Assembly (NCBI RefSeq): GCF_029624655.1
Contig: NZ_JARRSA010000008.1
Span: forward strand, 109,449-173,448
Direction: 5' to 3'
Length of the DNA stretch: 64,000 nt
From: Roseicyclus salinarum
GTDB lineage: Bacteria > Pseudomonadota > Alphaproteobacteria > Rhodobacterales > Rhodobacteraceae
Below the pieces are notes generated by a model. It did not search any database and was not told where the DNA came from. It saw nothing but the letters and a program-made list of their open reading frames with translations. Positions 50,148-59,500 of this stretch are shown here, in pieces. Each line of letters starts with the position of its first letter. Within the stretch, counting starts at the first letter, position 1. Made by a program: the position numbers and the translations under genes.

Positions 50148-52214
50148 ATGTTGCCCCCCGCAAAAAGCCAGATCCCGTCGCTTTATCAGGAGGCGCTGGG
50201 CCTGCAGAAGGCCGGCGAGGCTGAGGCCGCTCTTGCGATCTACCGGCGCATCCTCACGGTCGTTCCGGGCCAGGGCGAGGTGCTGTTCCAGGTCGGCCGC
50301 CTGCAGACGCGGGCCGGCGACCTGGAGGCGGCCGAGGCAAGCCTTCGCAAGGCGCTGAAGGCCAAGCCCGGCGAGGCCGCGATCTGGCAGGCGCTGCACG
50401 CGGTGCTGGAGGGCGCCGCGCGCCGGCAGCTCGAACGCGAGGCGGCGCGTGCGCGCGTGCCCCTCGGCCTGGCCGAGGAGGCCGCGCCGATCTTCGGCCA
50501 GATCGCGAAGGGCGAGGCCGACCGCGCCCTGAAGCAGGCGCTTGCGCTGGTGCGCGCCGCGCCTGCCGCCGCCGCGCCCGCCCATGCGCTGGGTGCGGCC
50601 CATCTCGCGCTCGGCAACTGGGCGGCGGCGCTGCCCGCGCTGGAGACGGCGCGCGACCGCGCGCCGGGCGACGGCGCCGTCCTCCTCGACCTCGCGCAGG
50701 CGCTGGCCCGCCTGGGAAGGCCCCTGCGCGCGCTGTCGGTTCTGGACGAGGCGGCGGCGGCGGGGGCCGAGACGACGTTGCCGCGGGCCGCCGTTCTGCG
50801 CGACATCTGCCGCATCGAGGAAGCGTCGGAGGTGCTTGCCGCCGCGGCCGCCGCGCGCAAGGCGCCCGCGGGCGTTCACCGCGAGAACGCCCTGACCCTC
50901 GCGGCCTTGCGCCGGGCCGATGCCGCGCGCAAGGCCTTGGCCCCGGCGCTGAAGGCGCGGCCCGAACGCGCCCTGTCGCTCCGCCGCGAGCTTGCGAGCG
51001 CGCTGACCGACGAGGGCGAGATCGAGGCTGCGCAGGCGGTTCTTGGCGAGGCGCTGGCGGCCCGGCCCGATGACGCGGGCCTTCTGGTGCAGCGCGGACA
51101 GCTTCGCCAGACGGTTGGCGATCTTGCGGGCGCCGAAGCCGACCTGACGCGCGCCATCGAGATCGCCCCGCGCACCGCCGAAGCCTACCGCGCCTATGCC
51201 AACGGCCGCAGGTCCGCGCCGGACGATCCGGTCGCCGCCGCGCTTGCCGGTCAGCTGGGTCAGGCGGATCTCGACGCGCGGACACGCCGCGTCATGTCCT
51301 TCGCGGCGGCCAAGTTTGCCGCCGACCGCGGCGACACCGAGGTCGAGACCGGCCATCTCGAGCGGGCCAACCGGCTCATGGCGCAGGCCTTCCCCTATTC
51401 GTTCGATGCCGATCTTGAGAGCGCCCGGCGCCTTGCCGCGGACTGGCGGAGCCTAGAGGGCATGACGCGCGAGGGGCCGGCCGAGCCCGTCGTCTTCGTC
51501 ACCGGGCTGCCCCGGTCCGGCACCACGCTGGTCGAAAGCGTCCTGGCCGCTCATCCCGACGTCACGGCCGGCGGCGAGATGCCGTTCCTGTCGCGCGCGC
51601 TCGCGCCCGCGATCGAGGGCCTGCGCGACGGCGCACCCGATGCCGCCCGCTTCGCCGAGGCCGGGCGCCGTTACCTCACCGCCGCGCGGCGCAGGACCGG
51701 TGCCACGGCGGTGATCGCCGACAAGGCGATCTCGACCTTCTCGCGCATCGGCCATGCCGCCGCCGCGTTGCCGGGCGCGCGTTTCGTCGTGCTCCGGCGC
51801 GATCCGCGGGACACCGGCCTGTCGCTGTGGCGCAACATGTTCGCCGAGGGGCTGCACCGCTATGCCTACGATCAGGTGCAGATGGCGCGCTACATCCGGC
51901 TGCACGAGGCGCTCGTCGCGTTCTGGGCCGAGCGGCTCGTGGACCGGGTGCATGTGCTCGACTACGAGGCGCTGACCTCCGACCCCGAGCCAGAGATACG
52001 GCGTCTCGTGGCGTTCTGCGGCCTTGCATGGGACGAGGCCTGCCTCTCGCCGCATGCCGCCAGACGCAACGTCGCCACGCTGAGCTTCGCGCAGGTGCGC
52101 CAGCCGATCGGACGCGGGTCGGTTGCGGGGTGGCGCCGGTTCGAGGCGGGCCTTGGCGATCTTCTCGCCGAGCTTGACCGGACCGCGCGGCACGATCTGC
52201 AGGCGCCGGACTGA
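50148..52214 (+). CDS. TPR-repeat sulfotransferase
   Basis: 688 aa. About 430 N-terminal residues form TPR-like helical hairpins (e.g. YQEALGLQKAGEAEAALAIY, LGAAHLALGNWAAALPALET). The C-terminal sulfotransferase domain has the 5'-phosphosulfate loop TGLPRSGTTLVESVL (from residue 452) and the 3'-phosphate motif LRRDPRDTGLSLWRN. It should transfer sulfate from PAPS to an unknown acceptor, with the TPR part binding a protein or glycan partner. Only 4 bases follow the Lrp gene, so it is probably co-transcribed. PAPS would come from the Sat-CysC enzyme encoded 2 kb away. Confidence 0.87.
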   Translation: MLPPAKSQIPSLYQEALGLQKAGEAEAALAIYRRILTVVPGQGEVLFQVGRLQTRAGDLEAAEASLRKALKAKPGEAAIWQALHAVLEGAARRQLEREAARARVPLGLAEEAAPIFGQIAKGEADRALKQALALVRAAPAAAAPAHALGAAHLALGNWAAALPALETARDRAPGDGAVLLDLAQALARLGRPLRALSVLDEAAAAGAETTLPRAAVLRDICRIEEASEVLAAAAAARKAPAGVHRENALTLAALRRADAARKALAPALKARPERALSLRRELASALTDEGEIEAAQAVLGEALAARPDDAGLLVQRGQLRQTVGDLAGAEADLTRAIEIAPRTAEAYRAYANGRRSAPDDPVAAALAGQLGQADLDARTRRVMSFAAAKFAADRGDTEVETGHLERANRLMAQAFPYSFDADLESARRLAADWRSLEGMTREGPAEPVVFVTGLPRSGTTLVESVLAAHPDVTAGGEMPFLSRALAPAIEGLRDGAPDAARFAEAGRRYLTAARRRTGATAVIADKAISTFSRIGHAAAALPGARFVVLRRDPRDTGLSLWRNMFAEGLHRYAYDQVQMARYIRLHEALVAFWAERLVDRVHVLDYEALTSDPEPEIRRLVAFCGLAWDEACLSPHAARRNVATLSFAQVRQPIGRGSVAGWRRFEAGLGDLLAELDRTARHDLQAPD

Positions 52215-52252
52215 ACGTTCCCCTGCGAAGGCGCGCTGCCCGGAGACGCGAA

Positions 52253-52273
52253 GGGCGGCCGTTCTGGCCGCCC
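52253..52273 (+). terminator. Hairpin downstream of the TPR-sulfotransferase
   Basis: GGGCGGCC (52253-52260), GTTCT loop, GGCCGCCC (52266-52273), then GCTTC. An 8-base GC stem, but with a poor T-run. Confidence 0.55.
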
Positions 52274-52326
52274 GCTTCAAGCGTTCGCGATCGAGAGGCG
52301 TCGCGCCGGCCCCCCATCCGGTGGCC

Positions 52327-52464
52327 TTACCCTGTGGCCTTGATCCTGGCCGGCTTTGCGGCTGCCCGTCTGGGTCTGTACTTGCGCGCCCAGGCGAGTC
52401 TGATCTCGGCCTCTGTCTTCTTCGCCTCAGCGAGGATGGTTTCCATCCAGCGACGGGTTTTCAT
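52327..52464 (-). CDS. Small basic protein of 45 residues
   Basis: Begins MKTRRWMETILAEAKKTEAE and ends in a Lys/Arg/Ala-rich tail (total about 13 basic residues). I recall similar short MKTRRWM-type proteins annotated as hypothetical in related genomes, but cannot verify it. Only a weak ribosome site (AGGACACAGG) precedes the ATG. The frame extends upstream without plausible sequence. Function unknown; a nucleic-acid or membrane-surface role would fit the charge. The 210 bases between it and pgeF show nothing. Confidence 0.5.
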   Translation of the reverse strand: MKTRRWMETILAEAKKTEAEIRLAWARKYRPRRAAAKPARIKATG

Positions 52465-52674
52465 CTGCCTGTGTCCTCGTTCCGTGGCGCGTCCGGGCCC
52501 ATGCGGGCCTTCGGGCGGTGATGCCGCGGCTTTCCGGCAGTCTTGCGGCGAATTTTCTAACGCGCGATGAACTTTCACGGCGAAAATGGGGCGCGGGCTT
52601 GCCGCGCCGCGCCTTTTCGAGCGCGATTCGATACGAAATCTACCGGCTTGCCCTGGAGGTCCGTCCCGCCCGCG

Positions 52675-53445
52675 TCAGAGACGGATGGCCGACAGGAGCC
52701 GTCCGTAATCCGCCTCGCCCCGGTGGATCGAGCGGCGGTACGAATAGAAGCGGCCCGCGTCGCGGTAGGTGCAGTGCCGCGTCCATTCCGCGTTGCGGAT
52801 GCCGGCGGCGCGCAGCCGCTTCAACCCGTAGCCTGGAAGGTCGAACAGGTACCTGTCGTCCGCCCCGTTGATGAAGAAGCGCGCGTTGGCCGGGTCGTCG
52901 TCGCAGAAGCGTTCGAGAAATTCCTGTCCGACCTCGTAGGCGGACTGGCTGATGCAGGGGCCGATGGCCGCGCGGATGCGGTCCCGGTCCGCGCCGGCGG
53001 CCTCCATCTCGTCGATGGTGGCTTCGACGATACCGTCGAGCGCCCCGCGCCAGCCCGCGTGCGCGGCGCCGATGACGCCGGCCTCGGGGTCCGAGAACAG
53101 GATGGGCTGGCAGTCGGCCGTCAGGATCGCGATGGCGAGGCCCGGTGTCGAGGTCACGATGGCGTCGGCGCGCGGCCGATCCGAGGGGGACGCCCCGAGC
53201 GTGACGGCGTCCGCCGAATGCACCTGGTTCACGGTGACGAGCCGTTCCGGCACGACCCCGAGCGCGGCCGCAGCCCGGCCGCGGTTCATCTCCACGATCT
53301 CGGACTGGTCCGACGATCCTCCGCCGCAGTTCAGGCCTTCGAATATGCCCGACGACGCGCCGCCGCGTCGCGTGAAGAATCCGTGGCGCACGCCGCCGAG
53401 CGCAGGCGCGGTGAGGATCTCGAGGCTTACGGTCACTGCGGCCAT
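52675..53445 (-). CDS. pgeF: Laccase-domain purine nucleoside phosphorylase (YfiH/PgeF)
   Basis: 256 aa. The zinc/copper ligands of the family are present: VNQVHSADAV, TADCQPIL and AAHAGWRGAL. GPCISQSAYEVG is the further signature. Members were first called polyphenol oxidase or peptidoglycan-editing factor and have purine nucleoside phosphorylase/adenosine deaminase activity. It is 33 bases behind midA in the lgt-midA-pgeF run. Confidence 0.9.
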   Translation of the reverse strand: MAAVTVSLEILTAPALGGVRHGFFTRRGGASSGIFEGLNCGGGSSDQSEIVEMNRGRAAAALGVVPERLVTVNQVHSADAVTLGASPSDRPRADAIVTSTPGLAIAILTADCQPILFSDPEAGVIGAAHAGWRGALDGIVEATIDEMEAAGADRDRIRAAIGPCISQSAYEVGQEFLERFCDDDPANARFFINGADDRYLFDLPGYGLKRLRAAGIRNAEWTRHCTYRDAGRFYSYRRSIHRGEADYGRLLSAIRL

Positions 53446-53478
53446 GGACGGATTGCGCTGCCTCCCTTTTCTTGCGGC

Positions 53479-54546
53479 TTAGTCCGCGAATCCGGGCGGA
53501 AGAGACGACCCCTCCGGCACGATCGCGAGCAGCTTGAACAGGTTTCCCATTTCATCGGGATGCGTCAACCGCCTGTGTGCGGCGACATGCGCATCGAGCG
53601 CTTCGCCCTCCAGCCGCCGCGCCAGCGCGCGGGCGCGCCCGGTGACGCCGAGCCGCTCGAGGAAGACGCCTTGCGTCACCAGGGGAGAGGCCTTCGCGGG
53701 CGCCGCAGCCCGCGCGATCGGGCCGAAGGCGACATGCGCCGTCAGGTCGGCCTCGCCGGGGGCGTGGAACGGGTCCGCATGGGCATGGGCCGCAATCGCC
53801 TGGAAGGTGTCGCCGATGCTTTCCGTGTCGCCATAATCCACGATCAGCGCGGCGCCCCCCCGGCGCGCGATCCGCTCGCCGATGGCGGCGGCGATGGCTT
53901 CGGCGGGCGCGTTGTGTTCCACGATCTGGCCGTCGTGCGTGTCCGCGAGCCGCCCCTCAAGCGCGGCGACGGGACCGGGCGGGGCGAGGCCGAGCACGAG
54001 GTCGTCGTCGCGGACGCCGACCACCCGCTCGCGCCAGGACGGCCCGCCTGCGCGCTGGAACTGGCGGATCGGAAGCGCGTCGAAGAACTCGTTGGCCACG
54101 AGGAGAAGGGGCAGGTCGGGGATCGTGTCGAGCGTGTCGTGGAATTGCGGGGCCGCGCCGGCGAGGGTTTCGGCCTGAAGCGTGCGCAGGTGCGGCGAGG
54201 CCTCCACGAGGTGCAGCCGCAGGGCGTCGTGGAAGCCCGGCACGCCCGCCGTGGCGCGCAGCGCGTCGGCCATCAGCGTGCCGCGCCCGGGCCCCAGCTC
54301 GACCAGCGCGAATTCGCCCGGAGCGCCGTGGTCCATCCAGGTCTGCGCGAGGCACAGCCCCAGGAGCTCGCCGAACATCTGGGAGATTTCGGGCGCGGTG
54401 ACGAAATCGCCCGCCCGCCCGAGCGGGTCGCGCCGCGTGTAGTAGCCGTGCTCGGGGTGCAGCAGGCACTCGGTCATGTAGTCGGCCAGCGTCATCGGCC
54501 CGGTGCGGCCGATGCGCTGGACGAGGCGGGCCTTGAGCGGCGTCAT
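53479..54546 (-). CDS. SAM-dependent methyltransferase, NDUFAF7/MidA type
   Basis: 355 aa, DUF185. The N-terminal [21 protein letters not shown] (about residues 23-43) and [15 protein letters not shown] are the family hallmark. [16 protein letters not shown] is SAM motif I. The mitochondrial relative methylates an arginine of complex I subunit NDUFS2; the bacterial target is inferred to be NuoD or similar. Its ATG overlaps the lgt stop (ATGA). Confidence 0.88.
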   Translation of the reverse strand: MTPLKARLVQRIGRTGPMTLADYMTECLLHPEHGYYTRRDPLGRAGDFVTAPEISQMFGELLGLCLAQTWMDHGAPGEFALVELGPGRGTLMADALRATAGVPGFHDALRLHLVEASPHLRTLQAETLAGAAPQFHDTLDTIPDLPLLLVANEFFDALPIRQFQRAGGPSWRERVVGVRDDDLVLGLAPPGPVAALEGRLADTHDGQIVEHNAPAEAIAAAIGERIARRGGAALIVDYGDTESIGDTFQAIAAHAHADPFHAPGEADLTAHVAFGPIARAAAPAKASPLVTQGVFLERLGVTGRARALARRLEGEALDAHVAAHRRLTHPDEMGNLFKLLAIVPEGSSLPPGFAD

Positions 54547-55457
54547 GCCGAGGCCGTCCGCCGCCGCGCGATCAGCCACAGGCCCGCCGCGATCATCGGA
54601 AGGGTCAGAAGCTGCCCCATCGTCAGCCCCACCGAGGGCGACAGGTGCAGCGCGTAGCCCAGCGGGTTGCCGGCCGAGACGAACTGCGCGTCGGGCTGGC
54701 GCACGAACTCCACCGCGAAGCGCGACAGGCCGTAGAGGACGAGGAACAGCCCCGTCAGCGCACCGGGCCGCTTCAGCCAGCCCCGCCGCCACCCCAGCCA
54801 CAGGAGGATCGCGCCCATGAGCAGACCTTCGAGGAGCGCCTCGTAAAGCTGCGAGGGATGGCGCGCGCAAAGCGTCGCCATCGCGCGCTCCACCAGGCCT
54901 TCGGGGCCGGGACAGGCCTGCGCCGCCTCGCCGGGGAAGATCACGGCCCACGGCACGTCGGACGGACGGCCCCAGAGCTCGGCGTTGATGAAGTTCGCGA
55001 TCCGTCCCAGGCCGATGCCGATGGGGGCAACCGTCGCCATCGCGTCCGCCACCTGCAGCGGCGGGACGTCGTTGCGGCGGCAGAAGATCCACCCTGCGAT
55101 CGCGACCCCGATCAGCCCGCCGTGGAAGGACATGCCGCCCTCCCAGATGCGCAGGATCGACAGCGGGTCGGAAAGGTAGCCGCCGGGCTGGTAGAACAGC
55201 GCGTAGCCGATCCGCCCGCCCAGGATCACGCCCAGCACGACCGCGGTCAGAAGGCCCTCGACCTGCTCGGGGCGCATCGGCGGCGTCTCGCCCGGCCAGA
55301 GCGCGGGCCGCCGGACCGCGCGCACGATCAGCCACCAGCCCGCCACCAGACCCGTGATGTAGGCCAGCGCATACCACCGCAGCGCGAAGGTGAAGTCGCC
55401 GAAGGAGACCGAGAAGATCTCGGGCGAGATGTCGGGAAAGGGAATGGCGAGGATCAT
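54543..55457 (-). CDS. lgt: Prolipoprotein diacylglyceryl transferase
   Basis: 304-aa inner-membrane enzyme with seven helices that attaches diacylglycerol to the lipobox cysteine of prolipoproteins. Signature [20 protein letters not shown] (about residues 140-160), and the conserved HGGLIG histidine with the [11 protein letters not shown] segment. The C-terminal [11 protein letters not shown] is typical. Start ATG 55457 ([15 protein letters not shown]). It supplies lipoproteins later handled by the LolCD exporter encoded at 62-64 kb. Divergent from ubiK across 144 bases. Confidence 0.95.
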   Translation of the reverse strand: MILAIPFPDISPEIFSVSFGDFTFALRWYALAYITGLVAGWWLIVRAVRRPALWPGETPPMRPEQVEGLLTAVVLGVILGGRIGYALFYQPGGYLSDPLSILRIWEGGMSFHGGLIGVAIAGWIFCRRNDVPPLQVADAMATVAPIGIGLGRIANFINAELWGRPSDVPWAVIFPGEAAQACPGPEGLVERAMATLCARHPSQLYEALLEGLLMGAILLWLGWRRGWLKRPGALTGLFLVLYGLSRFAVEFVRQPDAQFVSAGNPLGYALHLSPSVGLTMGQLLTLPMIAAGLWLIARRRTASA

Positions 55458-55601
55458 GGTCTTGCGCGGTCCTTCAGCCTGACGGGTGGGGATGGCAGCG
55501 GGCTCGTGTGCGCCGGGATGCGGGGCGGCCGGGGTGAAGTCAACCTTGATCCCCGCCGGGCGCGGGGCCATATGTCCGAAGCCAGAACGAGGAGGCCACC
55601 G

Positions 55602-55850
55602 ATGCAGACGCGCAACCGGATCATGGAAGATGTCAGCCAGCTGATGACGAACGCGATGGGCGTGGCCCAGGGCGCGCGCGCCGAGGCCGAGACGGCGATG
55701 AACTCCATGATCGACCGCTGGCTTGCCGACCGCGATTTCGTCACCCGCGAGGAATTCGAGGCAGTGCGCGCGATGGCTCAGAAGGCGCGCGAGGAGAACG
55801 AGGCGCTCAAGGCGCGCATCGCCGCGCTCGAGGCCGCGTCGAAGGGCTGA
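55602..55850 (+). CDS. ubiK: Ubiquinone biosynthesis accessory factor UbiK-like
   Basis: 82-aa protein of the BMFP/DUF526 family: amphipathic helix [17 protein letters not shown], the [20 protein letters not shown] motif, and a C-terminal coiled coil ([14 protein letters not shown]). UbiK promotes assembly of the Ubi complex at the membrane. AGGAGG 7 bases before the ATG. Confidence 0.87.
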   Translation: MQTRNRIMEDVSQLMTNAMGVAQGARAEAETAMNSMIDRWLADRDFVTREEFEAVRAMAQKAREENEALKARIAALEAASKG

Positions 55851-56017
55851 TCGGACGGGGCGCGCCGCGCAGCCGCGCCTCGGCGAAGACCCTGCGATCC
55901 TGAACGTCCTGCCCGAAAACGGGTGCAATTCGGCCCCGCGCCCGCCGCGACCCCGCCTAGCGATCGGCCATTTTCCCGGCTACTCCGGGCGCGTAGTTTC
56001 GTGCGAGGGTCAGATCA

Positions 56018-56635
56018 ATGGACGAATCCATCCTTTCCATCCTGCTTGCGCCTGCCGTGATGCTTGCCGCCGTGATCGGCGTCCTCGGCCTGTTCGCGAT
56101 CGCCGTGATCCTGCGCCAGCGGAAGAAGAGGATCCGTCGGAGGCTTGAACGCCGCCGCCAGCAGGAAACGCAGCGAGAGCAGAACGAGCGCAACGCCTCC
56201 GCCGCGCGGAAGCCGAGCCTCAGGACCTACGCGATGCCCGTCGTGGACGTCAGCGAGAAGCGCGTCTTCGCACAGATCGAGGAGGTCGCCCTGCGCGGCG
56301 CCGCGGGCCATCGCGTCCTGCCGCAGGTGGCGCTGAGCGCGTTTCTCTACAACGGCATGAAGGGACTGTCCCGCAGCGACGAGATCGAGGCCGCAATCCT
56401 CATGTCTTCCCGGCAGGTCGATTTCCTCGTGGTGGACGATGCCTGGCAGCCGGTCGTGGCGGTCAGCCTCGAGCGCGACAGTCTCTCGGCGGGGGAAGAT
56501 GACGGTGTGGAGGCGGATGCTTGCGCGAACGCGGGCATCCTGTTCCTCATGGCCTCGCCCAGGGGCCTTAGCCCGGCGCAGCTCGACGAGATCCGGCGGC
56601 ATGTCGGCGATCCGCAGGTCATTGCGGCGCAGTAA
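56018..56635 (+). CDS. DUF2726-like membrane-anchored protein
   Basis: 205 aa. One membrane helix at about residues 9-32 (APAVMLAAVIGVLGLFAIAVIL), a highly basic stretch (QRKKRIRRRLERRRQQ), then a domain resembling DUF2726. That domain carries a nuclease-like core: VFAQIEEV, HRVLPQVAL, and DFLVVDDAWQPVVAVSLE, corresponding to the D...E-x-K-type strand. However, where PD-(D/E)xK enzymes have ExK/ExD the sequence reads SLERDS, so activity is doubtful. Function unknown. The 167 bases before it show nothing. Confidence 0.7.
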   Translation: MDESILSILLAPAVMLAAVIGVLGLFAIAVILRQRKKRIRRRLERRRQQETQREQNERNASAARKPSLRTYAMPVVDVSEKRVFAQIEEVALRGAAGHRVLPQVALSAFLYNGMKGLSRSDEIEAAILMSSRQVDFLVVDDAWQPVVAVSLERDSLSAGEDDGVEADACANAGILFLMASPRGLSPAQLDEIRRHVGDPQVIAAQ

Positions 56636-56855
56636 TCCCCAAACCGCTATATCTTGTGGGTAACGCCATAATTCGGCGTGCCCACCCTTTGCGTCACAAA
56701 AATACTTCTTTACAGGTCCCGGAAGTCGCCGCACGATATCTTGTAGGGACCGGGCCCGTCCCGGCGACCCCTAGCAAAGACACCCAGCCAGTAGTGGGCG
56801 TCTTGGAACGATAACCAAGGCCCTGCACGGCTGCCAACCCAACGAGGCCTGGGCA
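56636..56855. promoter_or_regulatory. Upstream region of the YbjN gene with a repeated ATATCTTGT motif
   Basis: 220 bases without a gene. ATATCTTGTGGG (56649-56660) and ATATCTTGTAGGG (56736-56748) recur. The 16-base windows around them (56644-56659, 56731-56746) agree with the NrdR-box consensus at about 12 and 11 positions. The GGTCCC/GGGACC pair flanking the second copy could form a stem. Confidence 0.35.
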
Positions 56856-57359
56856 ATGTCGCATTCCGAGCAGTATCTGGACGTCGAGGACATCCATCCC
56901 ATCGATATCGTGGAGTCGCTGGCCACTCATCACGAGTGGGATTTCGACCGCGTCGCGGACGATCAGATCGCGATGGCCATCGAGGGACAGTGGCGGACCT
57001 ATTCCGTCACCCTTGCGTGGTCGTCCTACGACGAGACGCTGCGCATGATCTGCACTTTCGACATGGACCCGCCGGAAGACGGCCGCGCGAAGCTCTACGA
57101 GATGATGAACCTCGTGAACGACCGCTGCTGGGCGGGCGCCTTCACCTGGTGGGCGGCCCAGAAGCTCATGGTCTACCGCTACGGTCTCGTGCTGGCGGGC
57201 GAACAGCTGGCCAGCCCCGATCAGATCGCCTGCATCGTGGAGACCGCGGTCCTCTCGGCCGAGCGCTACTATCCCGCGTTCCAGCTTGCGCTTTGGTCGG
57301 ACCGCACCCCCGAGGAGGCCATGCAGGTCGCCATTGCGGAGGGCTACGGCCGCGCCTAG
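56856..57359 (+). CDS. YbjN domain protein
   Basis: 167 aa with the YbjN/type III chaperone-like fold: EWDFDRVADDQIAMAIEGQWRTYSV in the N-terminal half, LAWSSYDETLRMICTFDM, and MMNLVNDRCWAGAFTWWA. Related proteins act as sensory or chaperone-like factors; in alphaproteobacteria the role is unknown. No clear SD (GAGGCCTGGGCA). It precedes proC by 33 bases. Confidence 0.87.
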   Translation: MSHSEQYLDVEDIHPIDIVESLATHHEWDFDRVADDQIAMAIEGQWRTYSVTLAWSSYDETLRMICTFDMDPPEDGRAKLYEMMNLVNDRCWAGAFTWWAAQKLMVYRYGLVLAGEQLASPDQIACIVETAVLSAERYYPAFQLALWSDRTPEEAMQVAIAEGYGRA

Positions 57360-57392
57360 TCTGCGTCCCCGAACGAATGACGGGGGACGAGA

Positions 57393-58205
57393 ATGGCTTT
57401 TTCCGAGATCGCGCGCCGCGGCCTTGTCATGCTGGGCTGCGGCAAGATGGGATCGGCGATGCTGGAGGGCTGGCTGGAGCGTGACCTGCCGCCGGCCTCC
57501 GTCCATGTCATCGATCCGAACCCTTCGGACTGGCTTCGCGTGCAGGGTGTGTCGCTGAACGGGACGATGCCCGAAAACCCGGCGGTCGTGCTTCTGGCCG
57601 TGAAGCCGCAGATGATGGCCGAGGCGCTCCCGCGGGTCGCGGCCTTCGGCGGGGGCGGCACGCTGTTCGTGTCGGTCGCCGCGGGAACGCCGATCGCCAC
57701 GTTCGAGGCCGCGCTCGGCGAGGGCACGCGCGTCGTGCGCGCGATGCCCAACACGCCGGCCGCCATCGGGCAGGGCATCACCGCGATCGTCGGCAACGCG
57801 GCGGCCGGGCCCGACGACCTCGCGCTGGCCGAGGCGCTTCTCTCGGCGGTGGGACACGTCGTGCGGCTGGACGCCGAGGACCAGATCGACGCCGTCACCG
57901 GCGTGTCCGGGTCCGGCCCGGCCTACGTCTTTCACATGATCGACGCGATGGCGGAGGCGGGCGTGGCCGAGGGTCTGCCGCCCGAGCTTGCCATGGCGCT
58001 CGCCAAGGCGACCGTGGCGGGTGCGGGCGCGCTGGCGATGAGCGCGGACGAGACGCCGGAACAGTTGCGCATCAACGTGACCAGTCCCAACGGCACGACA
58101 CAGGCGGGGCTCGAGGTGCTGATGGACGATGCCACGGGGCTTTCGCCCCTGATCCGGCGCACCGTCGCCGCGGCGGCGCGCCGCAGCCGGGAGCTTCGCG
58201 GATGA
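57393..58205 (+). CDS. proC: Pyrroline-5-carboxylate reductase
   Basis: 270-aa enzyme for the last step of proline synthesis. VMLGCGKMGSAMLEGWL is the NADPH-binding loop (about residues 11-27). VRAMPNTPAAIGQG and the C-terminal signature around ITSPNGTTQAGLEVL (here NVTSPNGTTQAGLEVL) are complete. ATG preceded by GGGGGACGAGA. The stop overlaps csaA (ATGA). Confidence 0.95.
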   Translation: MAFSEIARRGLVMLGCGKMGSAMLEGWLERDLPPASVHVIDPNPSDWLRVQGVSLNGTMPENPAVVLLAVKPQMMAEALPRVAAFGGGGTLFVSVAAGTPIATFEAALGEGTRVVRAMPNTPAAIGQGITAIVGNAAAGPDDLALAEALLSAVGHVVRLDAEDQIDAVTGVSGSGPAYVFHMIDAMAEAGVAEGLPPELAMALAKATVAGAGALAMSADETPEQLRINVTSPNGTTQAGLEVLMDDATGLSPLIRRTVAAAARRSRELRG

Positions 58206-58540
58206 GCGAGATCTCCTACGACGATTTCCTCAAGGTCGACATCCGCGTGGGCACCGTCTTGCGGGCCGAGCCCTTCCCCGAGGCGCGCAAGCCCGCGATC
58301 AGGCTCTGGATCGATTTCGGCCCCGGCATCGGCGAGAAGAAGAGCTCGGCGCAGATCACCGCCCATTACGCCCCCGAGGACCTGCCCGGCCGACAGGTCA
58401 TGGCCGTGGTGAACTTCCCGCCCCGCCAGATCGGCCCGATGCTGTCGGAGGTGCTGGTGCTCGGCCTGTCGGACGAAGATGGCGGGATCGTGCTGCTCGC
58501 CCCTGACCGGCGCGTCGCCGACGGCGAAAGGATGCATTGA
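58202..58540 (+). CDS. csaA: CsaA-like tRNA-binding domain protein
   Basis: 112 aa, a stand-alone OB-fold tRNA-binding domain like B. subtilis CsaA. KVDIRVGTVLRAEPFPEARKPA is at about residues 11-32. GIGEKKSSAQITAHY and NFPPRQIGPMLSEVLVLG are the conserved strands. CsaA has export-related chaperone activity and binds tRNA. Overlaps both neighbours, proC and the 2-hydroxyacid dehydrogenase. Confidence 0.9.
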   Translation: MSEISYDDFLKVDIRVGTVLRAEPFPEARKPAIRLWIDFGPGIGEKKSSAQITAHYAPEDLPGRQVMAVVNFPPRQIGPMLSEVLVLGLSDEDGGIVLLAPDRRVADGERMH

Positions 58541-59487
58541 TGAAACTCCTGATTTCCCGCCGCCTTCCCGAAAGCGTGATGGCCGAGGCGGAGGCACGTT
58601 TCGACGTGACCTGCCGGGGCGTCACGACGCCGATGGGCCACGACGAATGCGTGACCGCGCTGAGGGACTACGACGCGGTCCTGCCGACGCTTGGCGACGC
58701 CTTCCGGGCGGCGGCCTTCGAGGCAGCGGGCAGGCCGCGCTGCGGGCTCCTGGCGAATTTCGGGGTGGGCTACAACCACATCGACGCGGAGGCGGCGAAG
58801 GCTGCGGGCGTGGCGGTGACGAACACGCCCGGCGCCGTCACCGACGCCACGGCCGACATCGCCATGACGCTGATCCTGTCGGCGGCGCGCCGTGCGGGCG
58901 AGGGCGAGCGGATGGTGCGGAGGGGCGACTGGGCGGGCTGGCACCCGACGCAGATGCTGGGGCTGCACGTTACCGGCAAGACGGTGTGCATCGTCGGCAT
59001 GGGCCGCATCGGGCAGGCCATCGCGCGGCGCTGCCACTTCGGGTTCGGCTGCCGGATCGTCTACGTCAACCGCTCGCGCAAGGAGGTCGACATGCCTGCC
59101 GAGCAGATGGAGATGCGCGAGGCGCTGGGCCTCGCCGACATCGTGGTGCTTGCGACGCCCGGCGGCGCGGGGACGCATCACCTCGTGGGGCGGAACGCGT
59201 TCGCGGCGATGCGGCCGCACGCGATCTTCGTCAACATCTCGCGCGGCGACGTCGTCGACGAGGCGGCGCTGATCGACGCGCTGGAGGCGGGAACGATCGC
59301 GGGCGCGGGGCTCGACGTCTACGAGTTCGAGCCAGAGGTGCCGGCCCGGCTGGTCGCGCTGGAGAACGTCGTGCTGCTGCCGCATCTCGGCACGGCCGCG
59401 CTGGAGGTGCGCGAGGCGATGGGGCGCATGGCGCTGGAGAACGTCATCGCGTTTTCGGAAGGCCGCGTTCCGCCCAACGCGGTCTGA
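58540..59487 (+). CDS. D-2-hydroxyacid dehydrogenase (glyoxylate/hydroxypyruvate reductase-like)
   Basis: 315 aa. NAD site VGMGRIGQAIARR (about residues 150-162). The catalytic Arg is in NISRGDVVDE, the Glu in LDVYEFEPEV, and the His in LPHLGTAA. NFGVGYNHID marks the substrate domain. It resembles the D-glycerate dehydrogenase/glyoxylate reductase group. Start ATG 58540 overlaps the csaA stop and has AAAGGA about 8 bases upstream; a TTG three bases earlier is less likely. Confidence 0.88.
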   Translation: MKLLISRRLPESVMAEAEARFDVTCRGVTTPMGHDECVTALRDYDAVLPTLGDAFRAAAFEAAGRPRCGLLANFGVGYNHIDAEAAKAAGVAVTNTPGAVTDATADIAMTLILSAARRAGEGERMVRRGDWAGWHPTQMLGLHVTGKTVCIVGMGRIGQAIARRCHFGFGCRIVYVNRSRKEVDMPAEQMEMREALGLADIVVLATPGGAGTHHLVGRNAFAAMRPHAIFVNISRGDVVDEAALIDALEAGTIAGAGLDVYEFEPEVPARLVALENVVLLPHLGTAALEVREAMGRMALENVIAFSEGRVPPNAV

Positions 59488-59500
59488 GAGACGGCGCCGC

